Source of the DNA: SB11 sp037968475 | Lineage (GTDB): Bacteria; Bacteroidota; Bacteroidia; UBA8524 | Length of the DNA: 64,000 nucleotides | Assembly: GCA_037968475.1 (NCBI GenBank) | Contig: JBBKVO010000024.1 | Span: forward strand, 1 to 64,000 | Direction: 5' to 3' | In this document: piece after piece, positions 18,387-26,738 of the stretch | Position numbering within the stretch: the first letter of the stretch is position 1 | Layout: each line of letters opens with the position of its first letter | Translations under genes and position numbers: made by a program | Notes under the pieces: generated by a model | What the model was told of the DNA's origin: nothing | What the model saw: only the letters and a program-made list of their open reading frames with translations | The model's database searches: none

Positions 18387-18443
18387 TATCTGCCTTTTCG
18401 GCAGGGATGTTGTGCCCATACTATCAAACCAAAAGAAATCATT

Positions 18444-18854
18444 ATGAAAAAGATTGCTACATTATTATTTGCAGTTATAGCATTAGCCGCTTGCAACCAA
18501 CAACCGCCACAAAAAACAACGACCATACAACAACAAGAAACCTCTTTTGAGGCTACACTTGCTAATGCTGCTGCCAACAACCAAAAAGTGTTTGTTGAGG
18601 TGTACGCTACCTACTGCGGCAGCTGTAAAAAATTTAAAGCTGATGTACTTAGCGACAAAGAAGTTACCGATAAACTAGCCGTTAATACTGCTACTGCTTT
18701 GGTTGATTTAGAATCAGAAGAAGGCAAAAAACTAGCAAGCAAATATGAAGTGCAGGCTACACCAACCTTTTTACTGCTTGATGCACAGGGTAATGTGCTA
18801 AAAAAATCATCAGGATATATGGATAAAACCGCGTTTTTGGCTTGGATAAACTAA
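18444..18854 (+). CDS. Thioredoxin-fold lipoprotein (CGSC active site)
   Basis: 136 residues. A lipobox ALAA-Cys17 marks a lipoprotein. After a Gln/Thr-rich linker comes a thioredoxin domain with active site Cys58-Gly-Ser-Cys61 and the cis-proline segment ATPTF. The WCxxC tryptophan is replaced by Tyr (TYCGSC). It is related to the DsbD C-terminal / thioredoxin_7 group and is probably a periplasmic disulfide reductase or isomerase. Confidence 0.9.
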   Translation: MKKIATLLFAVIALAACNQQPPQKTTTIQQQETSFEATLANAAANNQKVFVEVYATYCGSCKKFKADVLSDKEVTDKLAVNTATALVDLESEEGKKLASKYEVQATPTFLLLDAQGNVLKKSSGYMDKTAFLAWIN

Positions 18855-18879
18855 AACACCGAGGACTTACACGTATTAC

Positions 18880-18929
18880 CGAGCGGACGCTCTATTATTT
18901 TTGGCACGAGCGGACGCTCGAGCCAGCTT
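18880..18929. repeat. Second copy of the 50-bp stem-loop repeat
   Basis: Matches 198-247 at 49 of 50 positions, including both GAGCGGACGCTC cores. It lies between the thioredoxin gene and its terminator. Confidence 0.8.
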
Positions 18930-18961
18930 TTCATGGGTTAAAAACTACTTACTTTACCCAC

Positions 18962-19001
18962 ACAAGGGCATTGCTATTCCATCGGTAATGCCCTTGTTTT
19001 T
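18962..19001 (+). terminator. Terminator after the thioredoxin gene
   Basis: An 11-bp stem ACAAGGGCATT / AATGCCCTTGT closes a 14-nt loop and is followed by five T residues. It ends right at the stop codon of the convergent gene. Confidence 0.8.
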
Positions 19002-19432
19002 CATGTTTCAATACGAGGCCATTTCCATGCATAACGGATAATTAAGCAAAGAAGAATAACTTCTACAACAGCACCAAACACCATGTGCACCCAAGCCTCT
19101 CCTGCCAAATTAAACAATATAAAGGGAATATTCACCGCAGCAATAATGATATTTGCCCGGCGATTTATTTTAGCCGGCAGGGCAACAGAAAGGAAAATCA
19201 TCAGCGCCGGAATTGTCACTAAGGCGAGTGCTGCCAAAAGAAATCCTTGCGTAATATCAAATACAAATACTTTGCCTGCTAACATATCTTTTAGCGCACC
19301 CGGCATATATAAGGCAAAATAATCAATATAGATAATTAGAAACATTAAACTCGCCCACAGCGTAGCAAGCTTCAGTTTCAAACTGACTTTGATGTCTTCA
19401 AATGCACTTTGAGGTTTTGTGCGTGTATTCAT
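19001..19432 (-). CDS. DUF6326-like small membrane protein
   Basis: 143 residues with four TM helices. The early segment KLKLATLWASLMFLIIYIDY and the following YMPGALKDMLAGK match what I recall of the DUF6326 family of unknown function. It is the last gene of a reverse-strand set with the two outer-membrane paralogs; the spacing to the next gene is 11 bp. Confidence 0.7.
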   Translation of the reverse strand: MNTRTKPQSAFEDIKVSLKLKLATLWASLMFLIIYIDYFALYMPGALKDMLAGKVFVFDITQGFLLAALALVTIPALMIFLSVALPAKINRRANIIIAAVNIPFILFNLAGEAWVHMVFGAVVEVILLCLIIRYAWKWPRIET

Positions 19433-19443
19433 ATAATTATCAA

Positions 19444-20067
19444 CTAAAAATTAAATCCGAAATGTAGACCGGGTTCAGGTGTCCATTTTGGCCACTTGTC
19501 ATCTTTTTCTTTAAATCCTTTTGGCATTTCAGTGTAATAAGGACGACCAGCAATACCAAGAGATGGTTCTATAAAAAACCTATCCTTAAAGAGTTTAAAG
19601 TGATAGCCAACCCGATAAGTGTTGAATATAATGAAACCACTACCCACCTTATCGCCGTTTTCATTCTTATATGTTTGCCACATTGGCGTTGCATGCACAG
19701 CGGCGTAAAGTCCTTTCCAAAAATACCTTTGATAAGCTAAACCAATCCCATATTCTCTTATATAACCGGGGTATTTTTCTTCGGGTGTTCCGTATTTATC
19801 ATTATAAAATGGGTTAATACCAAGTGGCCAAGCATGTTTCCATGTTATTAGTTCAAGAGAAATAACATCTTTTCCTGTAATACGATAACCTAAATTCAGT
19901 TGAGCAAAGCCCGGAGGGTTTACGGGATCTAAATTACCTAATAAAAACATAGTGCTACCAACAAACCACCGTTTGTAAGTGCTGTCTTGTTTGTAATACT
20001 GTGCATTCACCTTTAAACTGCTTGCCAACACTAAGGCAAGTACAAACCATAAAACTTTCTTTTGCAT
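19444..20067 (-). CDS. Outer-membrane protein, paralog 1 of a tandem pair
   Basis: 207 residues with a signal peptide (1-22, ending VNAQ). The mature part begins YYKQDSTYKRWFVGST and has alternating aromatic strands and a C-terminal GLHFGFNF, as in small beta-barrels. It is clearly paralogous to the gene at 20267-20884, sharing KQDSTYK-WFVGST, the YRIT-KDVI segment and FFIEPSLGI/FFFEPAIGI. The ATG at 20067 is equivalent to the paralog's start. No function is known. Confidence 0.82.
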   Translation of the reverse strand: MQKKVLWFVLALVLASSLKVNAQYYKQDSTYKRWFVGSTMFLLGNLDPVNPPGFAQLNLGYRITGKDVISLELITWKHAWPLGINPFYNDKYGTPEEKYPGYIREYGIGLAYQRYFWKGLYAAVHATPMWQTYKNENGDKVGSGFIIFNTYRVGYHFKLFKDRFFIEPSLGIAGRPYYTEMPKGFKEKDDKWPKWTPEPGLHFGFNF

Positions 20068-20094
20068 ATCTTTTTTAACTGTTGCTAAACAATA

Positions 20095-20133
20095 CTGCAA
20101 AGATTGATTGGCAATAGACTTAAAATCGTTCAC
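20095..20133. repeat. 39-bp segment duplicated at 20908-20946
   Basis: Identical by eye to 20908-20946, each lying just upstream of one of the two paralogous outer-membrane genes. It marks the left part of a duplicated unit with an offset of about 813 bp. Confidence 0.8.
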
Positions 20134-20152
20134 TTAAGTTAAAAAATACGTT

Positions 20153-20239
20153 TCAGCTCTTTTTTTCAAGAGTTCTGGCTCTTAGTCTGCTTAATGATTG
20201 CGGTTTTATGCCTAAAATAACTTACTAATTGGTGTTGTA
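20153..20239 (-). pseudogene. Decayed 3' remnant of a Crp/Fnr regulator gene
   Basis: The reverse strand here aligns with the last ~85 bp of the regulator gene at 20965-21546 (the HQLASFLGIKPQSLSRLRAR region), with scattered substitutions and an extra base (GTTATTTTAGG against GTTTTTTAGG) that shifts the frame. It sits upstream of paralog 1 exactly as the intact regulator 3' end sits upstream of paralog 2. It is therefore the trace of a tandem duplication that copied the barrel gene and the end of its upstream regulator. Confidence 0.75.
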
Positions 20240-20266
20240 AAGATGTTTAAATTGTTGGTATAATTA

Positions 20267-20884
20267 CTAAAACTTAAATCCAAAATCAAGCCCAGGTTGA
20301 ATAAAGTAGTTAGGCCATCTTTTTTCTACTGCTTTAAAAGATTCCGGAACGTTAGTTCTTACAGGCCAATAACTAATTCCAATAGCTGGTTCAAAAAAGA
20401 AGTGGTTTTTAAAAAATGTAAACTGGTAACCTAAATAGAAGTCCAGATATAACGTGTATCCATTTCCAATCTTCTTTTTGTTCTCATCCATATATTTTTC
20501 AAAAGCATTCAAAGCATAAACGGATGTATAGACTCCTTTCCACCAAAACCTCTGGTATCCTATTTGAGGAGCAAGTATGCGTGCACTTCCTGAATAGTTT
20601 AGTCCAGGTGCATCAAAATCAGGTCCAAAAGGGATACCTATTGGCCAGGCATACTGAGACCTTTTAAATCTAAATTGAATAACATCTTTAGGTGTTATCC
20701 TATATCCAGCATTTATTTGTATATACCCGGGATTGTTAGTATTATCAAAATTACCTACTAGTAATAGAGTACTCCCAACAAACCATTTTTTATACGTACT
20801 GTCTTGTTTAGCATGTTGAGCTTTAACTTGTAGAGTGCTTACTAACACTAAGGCAAGTCCAATCCATAAAATTTTCTTTTGCAA
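20267..20884 (-). CDS. Outer-membrane protein, paralog 2 of a tandem pair (TTG start)
   Basis: 205 residues with a signal peptide (1-22, ending VKAQ), a KQDSTYKKWFVGST opening and a C-terminal GLDFGFKF; it is similar throughout to the gene at 19444-20067. The start codon is TTG: where the paralog has ATGCAAAAGAAA, this gene has TTGCAAAAGAAA, and no nearby in-frame ATG exists. It lies 80 bp downstream of the intact Crp/Fnr gene. The function is unknown. Confidence 0.82.
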   Translation of the reverse strand: MQKKILWIGLALVLVSTLQVKAQHAKQDSTYKKWFVGSTLLLVGNFDNTNNPGYIQINAGYRITPKDVIQFRFKRSQYAWPIGIPFGPDFDAPGLNYSGSARILAPQIGYQRFWWKGVYTSVYALNAFEKYMDENKKKIGNGYTLYLDFYLGYQFTFFKNHFFFEPAIGISYWPVRTNVPESFKAVEKRWPNYFIQPGLDFGFKF

Positions 20885-20964
20885 CTCTTTTTTAATTTTA
20901 AACGATGCTGCAAAGATTGATTGGCAATAGACTTAAAATCGTTCACCTTAGTTAAAAAATGAAG

Positions 20965-21546
20965 TTACTCTTTGCTTTTTTCCAAAATTCTTGCTCTTAA
21001 TCTACTCAGCGATTGTGGCTTTATACCTAAAAAACTGGCTAATTGGTGTTGTGGCACACGTTGAATAAGATCTGGTCTTTTTTGTAATAAGTCCAGGTAT
21101 CGTTGTTCAGGTGAAGAAGTTTTAAACGCGTCAAAGTCTATTTGTTGTTTAGCTAAAAGTTCTTCGGAAAATATTCTGCATAGGGTTTCAAACCTTGGAA
21201 ATTTACTGTTTATTTCTGCTTCCATATCAGTATTTGAAACTGTCAGTATAGTGTCTTCTAAACAACTTATATAATATTGGGACGGAGTTTTGCTTATTAC
21301 ACAATGGGGAGTCAAAGCATCCATTTCTGTGTAGAAAGCAGTAGTTTTTTCTTCACTATCTAAAACATAATATATCCGAATACAGCCTTTTAGAACAAAG
21401 TAGCTATCTTTCGTTTTTTGTCCTTCTTCGAGTAAAATCGTCCCTTTCTTTACCGAGCGAAATATGTCCAAAGAAATGATTGCGTTCTTCTCATCATCTG
21501 TCAGAGAAACGTATTTTGATATAAAGTCAAATAATATGTCTTGCAT
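20965..21546 (-). CDS. Crp/Fnr-family transcriptional regulator
   Basis: 193 residues: an N-terminal cyclic-nucleotide-binding-like beta-roll (residues about 10-120, with KKGTILLEEGQKTKDSYFVL), and a C-terminal helical DNA-binding region with QHQLASFLGIKPQSLSRLRAR (about 160-185). It belongs to the shorter Bacteroidota Crp group and shows no clear Fe-S cysteine set. It is encoded upstream of the barrel paralog 2, a likely target. Its 3' end was duplicated (see 20153-20239). Confidence 0.9.
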   Translation of the reverse strand: MQDILFDFISKYVSLTDDEKNAIISLDIFRSVKKGTILLEEGQKTKDSYFVLKGCIRIYYVLDSEEKTTAFYTEMDALTPHCVISKTPSQYYISCLEDTILTVSNTDMEAEINSKFPRFETLCRIFSEELLAKQQIDFDAFKTSSPEQRYLDLLQKRPDLIQRVPQHQLASFLGIKPQSLSRLRARILEKSKE

Positions 21547-21731
21547 AGTTTTTATATGTTGTTACTTTTTCTGATACACTTGCCACCAAAGGCTTGCAAG
21601 CAGGAGAAGGCGGCTTTATTAAAAACCATCCGTCTACCCTCACCAAACTAAAGTTAAAGGTACAAATGTAATTGATAAGATGTTTGATTTTGAAACTGTA
21701 TCAGATGATGCCAACCGCAATGATTATAATA

Positions 21732-21834
21732 TAACGTGAGTTCGACATAATAGATTATATAATGCGTTGTTTATAAGAATATCATTGTTTTTTAACCCGC
21801 TGTAAATGGCATTTCTTATCCAAAACTCATGTCA
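21732..21834. mobile_element. MITE-like element, copy B (103 bp)
   Basis: Begins TAACGTGAGTTCGAC and ends with CCAAAACTCATGTCA, an inverted match. The interior ATAATAGATTATATAATG and GTTGTTTATAAGAATAT segments are shared with the copy at 22523-22719 in the same orientation, which has an additional internal insertion. No coding capacity. Together the two copies flank the lipoprotein gene 21977-22420. Confidence 0.7.
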
Positions 21835-21976
21835 TAATACAAAACAAAAAAAGGTTTGTATAACGCAAATCACCCTTTATATAACTAAGTGTCTGAATAG
21901 TATAAATGCCTGTAAAACGGTGCAACTATACTGTTTTTGTATTGCATCTTTTTTAATATTAACCCGATTAAGAAAG

Positions 21977-22420
21977 ATGAAAATAATAGATACAATTAAA
22001 ACAACAGGCATTATTTGTTTATTTATGGTGTTGGCTGCTGCTTGTAGCAAAAGCGACGATAACCCTTCGCCAAGTGGAAACAACAATGGCGGCAACAATA
22101 ATCCTACACCAAGCTGGGCAGACACCATAACCCGTAAATGGAAGATAGTAGCCGCAACACACAAAGGCAGCCCTGATAATAGCTCAAAAGGTCTTGAATT
22201 AGATATTCGTAAAGACGGTAGTTATACACTAATAAGCACAGGCTATGTGGGCACATGGAAATTTACGGATAATGCTTATAAAACAATTTTGTTGGATGAA
22301 ACCGATGCTCAGTTTAAAACCACATGGACGGTGGTAAAACTAACGGCTAAAAGGCTGGAGGTTGATTTTAAAAGCCCTTTTACCGGTGGCGCTTCGCATT
22401 GGGATATGGAGCCATTTTAA
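21977..22420 (+). CDS. Lipoprotein with lipocalin-like domain
   Basis: 147 residues. The signal peptide ends in a lipobox VLAAA-Cys23 followed by SKSDD. A Ser/Gly/Asn-rich spacer (about 30-45) leads to a small beta domain with the pattern RKWKIVAATHKG, a mid SYTLISTGYVGTWKF and C-terminal strands, as in lipocalin-like lipoproteins of Bacteroidota. The ATG at 21977 is chosen because it begins a proper lipoprotein signal; the frame is open farther upstream into the repeat element. The gene is bracketed by two MITE-like copies. Confidence 0.82.
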   Translation: MKIIDTIKTTGIICLFMVLAAACSKSDDNPSPSGNNNGGNNNPTPSWADTITRKWKIVAATHKGSPDNSSKGLELDIRKDGSYTLISTGYVGTWKFTDNAYKTILLDETDAQFKTTWTVVKLTAKRLEVDFKSPFTGGASHWDMEPF

Positions 22421-22479
22421 AAATAAGAAAATAGAAACTGATAATAGAAACACCTTTAAAAGGGTAGTTTTCATATGCC

Positions 22480-22510
22480 AAAAAAGCCGCGTTGGGAAAT
22501 GCGGTTTTTT
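22480..22510 (+). terminator. Terminator of the lipoprotein gene
   Basis: AAAAAGCCGC pairs with GCGGTTTTTT (one G-T) around a 10-nt loop and ends in T residues, 60 bp after the stop. Confidence 0.75.
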
Positions 22511-22522
22511 ATTATATCTATT

Positions 22523-22719
22523 TAACGTGAGTTTGGGATAATAGATTATATAATGTGTTGTTTATAAGAATATTAATGTCTTTCTAAATAGGGTTAAAAA
22601 CCTATTCTATCGAAAATTACAGTCCGCAAGACGACTTAAGTCGTCTTGCGGACTGTAATAGGAACAGCAGTGGGTTTTAACCCACTGTAAATGGAGTTTC
22701 TTCTCCCGAACTCATGTTA
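22523..22719. mobile_element. MITE-like element, copy C (197 bp) with internal palindromes
   Basis: Ends are TAACGTGAGTTTGGG and, inverted, TAACATGAGTTCGGG. It shares its left ~55 bp and right ~40 bp with copy B, but contains an extra central segment with a perfect 42-bp palindrome (22617-22658) and the smaller palindrome CAGTGGGTTTTAACCCACTG (about 22669-22688). No coding capacity. It lies just past the stop of the esterase gene. Confidence 0.7.
22617..22658. repeat. Perfect 42-bp palindrome
   Basis: Each 21-bp arm is the exact reverse complement of the other, centred between 22637 and 22638 with core GACTTAAGTC. It is nested inside MITE-like copy C and absent from copy B. Confidence 0.9.
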
Positions 22720-22739
22720 ATTATAAAATAATTTCAGGC

Positions 22740-24677
22740 TTATTTTTTTATTACTAATTTCTGATTTTGGATAAAATCTTTTCCTACTACTTGTACATAA
22801 TACACGCCATTGGCTAATGTCTCAGTATTAAGTAAAACAGTTTTTGCTGAGATGTTTTGCACACCAATAGTAATATGTTTTCCGCTAATATCAAACACAT
22901 TTACAGTTTCAATATCAGCATTCTCTAGTGCTACATACACATTGTTTTGTGCAGGGTTGGGATACACTGCTACTATCTTTTCAGCAGGTTTTTCAACTGA
23001 AAGAGGGTTGTTACCAACACTAATATTATCAATATTTATAGAGCCTCCCAAACTTGATTGATACCTAAGACTAATAATTGCATTGGCACTAGTAGCAAAA
23101 TTGTTTAGCGGTAAATATGCTTTTTTCCAATTTTCTTGGGCGGGTATAGCAAAGCACTTTTCTACCGTATTAGGGTTTAGTATTGGCGTTGAAAAGGTAC
23201 TTAACTCATCACCTCCACCCCTGTATAAGCGAGTAAAAGTCTGTCCGCAATCGGTAGAAACTAAAACTTCCAAAGTATCAGCAAATACAACACTATCATT
23301 ATTTGCTTTAAACTTATGGTAGTTGTAGGCATAATCAAAAGTGAGGTGTGGGTTGGGCAAAGAAGTTAAATCTAGCAAAGGTGTTTGAAGCTCTTCAACC
23401 CTAAAACTATTGTCAAAAAATAAAACAGTATTAAATGCAACTATTGACGCTGTTCCCGATTTTTTGGTGTCAGTATCCACATCCCATGAAGAATACACAT
23501 CGCCTGATGGATTAAGAACCCACCCTAGTGGGGGGAAATCATTTCCATCAAAACCCTCATTAAAAGGCAGGGTGCGACCTGTGCTTTGGTTTACAAGCGA
23601 TTTTGATTTTTCGTTTTCGCCATTGGGGCTAAAAGGATCGGTACTAACTGAGCCATTAATTGTAGGTATTTTAACTGTAAACTCTACGGTTTCAGCAGTG
23701 CCAATAGGCTGTTCGGTGATAGATATGATAGCGTGTTGAAAAGGATCGAGGCTTACTAATTGTAAATCGTTTGTTGGGGCGGCGCCTGTGGCAGAAAAAT
23801 CAAGCGTAACACTGTTTATTCGGGTTTTTCCCGTATTGCGAATTAAAACACTACCACTAATTTTACCATCACAAGTCCTTCCGTTAGTATGGATTTTTAC
23901 CAATTCAATACCGAAAGTGTCAGTGGTAGTCGAATCAAAAAATCGTGTAAAATTGCCCAATTGTGCTTGCTGGGGTATGGTATGCCCCATACCTGCAATA
24001 CGTGTAAAAAACAACGGGCAATCGTTTTCTATTAATTTTTCTACAATAGAGTCAATAGGGCTGGTATAAAAAATATCCTGATCACCATGGCTAATGTATA
24101 TGGGTATTTGCTTGGCAGAGCTAACGCTAAAAGGATACACGGGTTGTTTGTTGCTGCCTTCTTTTACGCCCTGTATGGCAGGGGTATTTAAAAGTAAACC
24201 TTTAAAACGTGAGGTATTATTAAGGCCAAACCTAAGTGCTGCACGACCACCGAGTGAAAAACCTTGTAAAATAATATCGTTACTATCAATAGTATAATTA
24301 GAAGTGGCAAAGGTTATGCTTTCGTTTATTATATTTTCGTTACCGCTTCCTTCGGGAGCAAAGTAGTCTGCTGTAGTTGTGCTCGATTCAGGGCAGATAA
24401 AGATTGTGTTTGGAAATTGTGTTTTCCAGTTCAACGAGTTTACTAATGCATTTCGGTAGTTCCCACTGTTGTCGCCCAAGCCATGCAAGCACACCATTAG
24501 TTTGTATTTGTTTGCGGGGTTGTAATTGGTGGGCACGTAGGCAGATAGTTGCCTGTTTGCGGATGAAAAGGTTATGGTAGTATCAAAACTACCTACTTTT
24601 TGGCCATATATAGTTGCTGAGGAGATAAAAAGCAACAAAATAGCCGTTAAGCCTTTAATAGAGTTAAGTTTTTTCAT
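22740..24677 (-). CDS. Secreted esterase/depolymerase-like protein with type A T9SS sorting domain
   Basis: 645 residues. A signal peptide (1-25) is followed by an alpha/beta-hydrolase domain (about 30-260) like feruloyl esterase/PHB depolymerase enzymes, with Ser141 in GFSLGG, an Asp in HGDQD and a His in GMGHTIP. A CARDB-like Ig segment (about 265-350) and a beta-jelly-roll/MAM-like region (about 370-555) come next, then the type A sorting domain VYPNPAQNNVYV...GVYYVQV...KLVIKK (570-645). It is probably secreted and cell-surface processed. The substrate is unknown. Confidence 0.88.
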   Translation of the reverse strand: MKKLNSIKGLTAILLLFISSATIYGQKVGSFDTTITFSSANRQLSAYVPTNYNPANKYKLMVCLHGLGDNSGNYRNALVNSLNWKTQFPNTIFICPESSTTTADYFAPEGSGNENIINESITFATSNYTIDSNDIILQGFSLGGRAALRFGLNNTSRFKGLLLNTPAIQGVKEGSNKQPVYPFSVSSAKQIPIYISHGDQDIFYTSPIDSIVEKLIENDCPLFFTRIAGMGHTIPQQAQLGNFTRFFDSTTTDTFGIELVKIHTNGRTCDGKISGSVLIRNTGKTRINSVTLDFSATGAAPTNDLQLVSLDPFQHAIISITEQPIGTAETVEFTVKIPTINGSVSTDPFSPNGENEKSKSLVNQSTGRTLPFNEGFDGNDFPPLGWVLNPSGDVYSSWDVDTDTKKSGTASIVAFNTVLFFDNSFRVEELQTPLLDLTSLPNPHLTFDYAYNYHKFKANNDSVVFADTLEVLVSTDCGQTFTRLYRGGGDELSTFSTPILNPNTVEKCFAIPAQENWKKAYLPLNNFATSANAIISLRYQSSLGGSINIDNISVGNNPLSVEKPAEKIVAVYPNPAQNNVYVALENADIETVNVFDISGKHITIGVQNISAKTVLLNTETLANGVYYVQVVGKDFIQNQKLVIKK

Positions 24678-24768
24678 AGAGTATTCATACGGCAGAAATT
24701 ATACCGAAAATACTCAATGGACAGTCTGTTAATCGATTAGATGATTAATTTGACAGAAATTCTAAAAT

Positions 24769-25464
24769 CTAATCGATGAACTTGTACCCTACACCCCTTA
24801 ATGAATGGAAATGAACGGGATTTTTAGGGTCGGTCTCAAAATATTTTCTAAAGGCAAGTATAAAATTATCAATAGTACGGGTACTGGGGTATACGCTATA
24901 TCCCCATACCGTTTGAAATATTTTTTCACGGCTCACCACCTCATTTTTATTTTCGATAAGCAGTTTTAACAACAGCGCTTCTTTTTTGGTTAGTTTAAAA
25001 TCTCCGCCTGTACCACGCGCATCGTAGCTAATAAAATTAGCGTAGTTGTTGCCAAAAGTATATTCGTTTATGTTTTGTTTAGTATCGTTAATATTGGCCT
25101 TGTTACGGCTTATTAGTTTATCAACCCTCAAAATCAGTTCTTCCAAATTAAAAGGTTTCACCAAATAGTCGTCGCCGCCTTTTTTTAGCCCTATCACGCG
25201 GTCTTCCACCGTGTTTTTTGCCGAAAGGAAAAGTATGGGCGTGTGGTTATCCTTTAGTCGTATGTTTTCGCACACCGTTATACCGTCAATATTGGGTATC
25301 ATTATATCCAATATCACCATATCAAACTTCTCTTCTCCAAATGCTTTTATGGCCGAGGCTCCATCGCCAACAGTATTAACTGAAAACCCTTCAAGCTCAA
25401 GGTTCAATTTTAGGTTATGGGCTAATGAAATCTCATCTTCTACCAGTAAAATTTTATCTTTCAT
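24769..25464 (-). CDS. Response regulator, OmpR/PhoB family
   Basis: 231 residues: a receiver domain with Glu9/Asp10, phospho-acceptor Asp53 in VILDIMIP and the conserved Lys in YLVKPFN, and a C-terminal winged helix (about 135-230) ending SLRGVGYKFID. Gene order is kinase then regulator, with 18 bp between them, so both form one transcription unit. Confidence 0.94.
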   Translation of the reverse strand: MKDKILLVEDEISLAHNLKLNLELEGFSVNTVGDGASAIKAFGEEKFDMVILDIMIPNIDGITVCENIRLKDNHTPILFLSAKNTVEDRVIGLKKGGDDYLVKPFNLEELILRVDKLISRNKANINDTKQNINEYTFGNNYANFISYDARGTGGDFKLTKKEALLLKLLIENKNEVVSREKIFQTVWGYSVYPSTRTIDNFILAFRKYFETDPKNPVHFHSLRGVGYKFID

Positions 25465-25482
25465 AAGTGTGAGGTCAGTATT

Positions 25483-26625
25483 TTATTTTTTGGGTAGAGG
25501 TTTAAACAGTATTTTAAAAACACTACCCTTTGGTAAGTTGCTATGTACTTCTATTTGGGCTTTGTGGTGGTCTACAATTTCTTTTACTATGTACAAACCC
25601 AAACCTGTGCCTTTGGTGGTGCGTGTACTTTCATTGCCCAGTCTATAAAATTTAGTAAAAATATTAAGTCGTTCTTCTTTAGGTATACCTACACCTTCAT
25701 CAGAAATAGTTAAGGCTATTTTGTCGCCCTCTTTTCTCAAACCTATTGTAACAGTCGATTTTTTGGGCGAGTATTTAAGGGCGTTTTCTATTAGGTTGTG
25801 CACTGCCAGTGTAATAGAAAACATATCCAATTTCAAGTCTATATCTTCCTGTATGTCCTCTTCAAAATTATATTCAGCCCCCTGTTTCTTAACATAGTTC
25901 TCGGTAATGCCGCTAAGTAAAGTGCTCAAATCTATTTCCTCAAAATGGTATTGATAGCTTTTGCCCTCTATGCGGGTGGCCAGCAGCATATTATCCACCA
26001 ACTCGTTTTGGCGGTTAACATCTTCAATACAATTATCTATCATGGGTTTCATTTGTTCCCGTGTTAGTTCGCGTCGTTGTATAGTTTCTAAAAACAGTTT
26101 TACCGATGCTATTGGGGTTTTCAACTCGTGGGTAACAGCTAACAAAAAGTTACTTTTTTGCTGGTTCAGCCGTATTATGGCCGTTAGCCTATTGTACAGC
26201 CAACTAAACCCAAACATTAGCAGCATTAAAAAAACCACCCCTTCTATAAGGTACATCCGCACCTTTCGGTTTTTATCATTCTCCAGCTTCTTCACAATAT
26301 CCGCGTCGGGCAGTATCTCTACCAATTCATTGTTATACAATATATCTACGTGCTCGTGCCTTTCTTTTAGCAGGTCGCGCATAGTTATGGTGTCAAAGTA
26401 AATTACGTGTGTACCTAGTTTCATTTCGGCAAACACCGTATCGTCATCGGGTTTAAACTTTGCGTTTTGCAGCACCGTTCGCATTGCCCGGTGTACTTCG
26501 TAGCCCAACTTATCGTTATCGTCCAAATGGACTTCATAACTTAGTTTAATTAACGAGTACGTCCACCACGCAAAAGCGGTCATCGTAAAAACAAGAATGA
26601 TATAAAATGTGGTTCTTAACTTCAA
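25483..26625 (-). CDS. Sensor histidine kinase (HisKA/HATPase_c), TTG start
   Basis: 380 residues. TM1 (about 5-25), a periplasmic segment of about 100 residues, TM2 (about 124-144), then HisKA with VTHELKTPIASVK (phospho-His166) and HATPase_c with the N-box NLIENALKYS, DEGVGIP and GTGLGLYI. The frame begins with TTG (MKLRTTF), since an in-frame stop lies two codons upstream and no ATG precedes TM1. It is paired with the OmpR-type regulator downstream. The stimulus is unknown. Confidence 0.93.
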   Translation of the reverse strand: MKLRTTFYIILVFTMTAFAWWTYSLIKLSYEVHLDDNDKLGYEVHRAMRTVLQNAKFKPDDDTVFAEMKLGTHVIYFDTITMRDLLKERHEHVDILYNNELVEILPDADIVKKLENDKNRKVRMYLIEGVVFLMLLMFGFSWLYNRLTAIIRLNQQKSNFLLAVTHELKTPIASVKLFLETIQRRELTREQMKPMIDNCIEDVNRQNELVDNMLLATRIEGKSYQYHFEEIDLSTLLSGITENYVKKQGAEYNFEEDIQEDIDLKLDMFSITLAVHNLIENALKYSPKKSTVTIGLRKEGDKIALTISDEGVGIPKEERLNIFTKFYRLGNESTRTTKGTGLGLYIVKEIVDHHKAQIEVHSNLPKGSVFKILFKPLPKK

Positions 26626-26738
26626 TTTTTAAAAGTAGACTATATTTTTACAAAGTTTTGAAAAAGAAAACAGTTTACACCCTTGTAAATGCAGAAATTA
26701 CACAAAAATGAAAAAGCAAGGCAAAATGTGATTTTAAA

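Noticed and set aside
18387..18443. CTGCC...GGCAG hairpin after the cupin as a terminator
   Set aside because: Only a 5-bp stem without a following T run, and the next gene is 57 bp downstream on the same strand.
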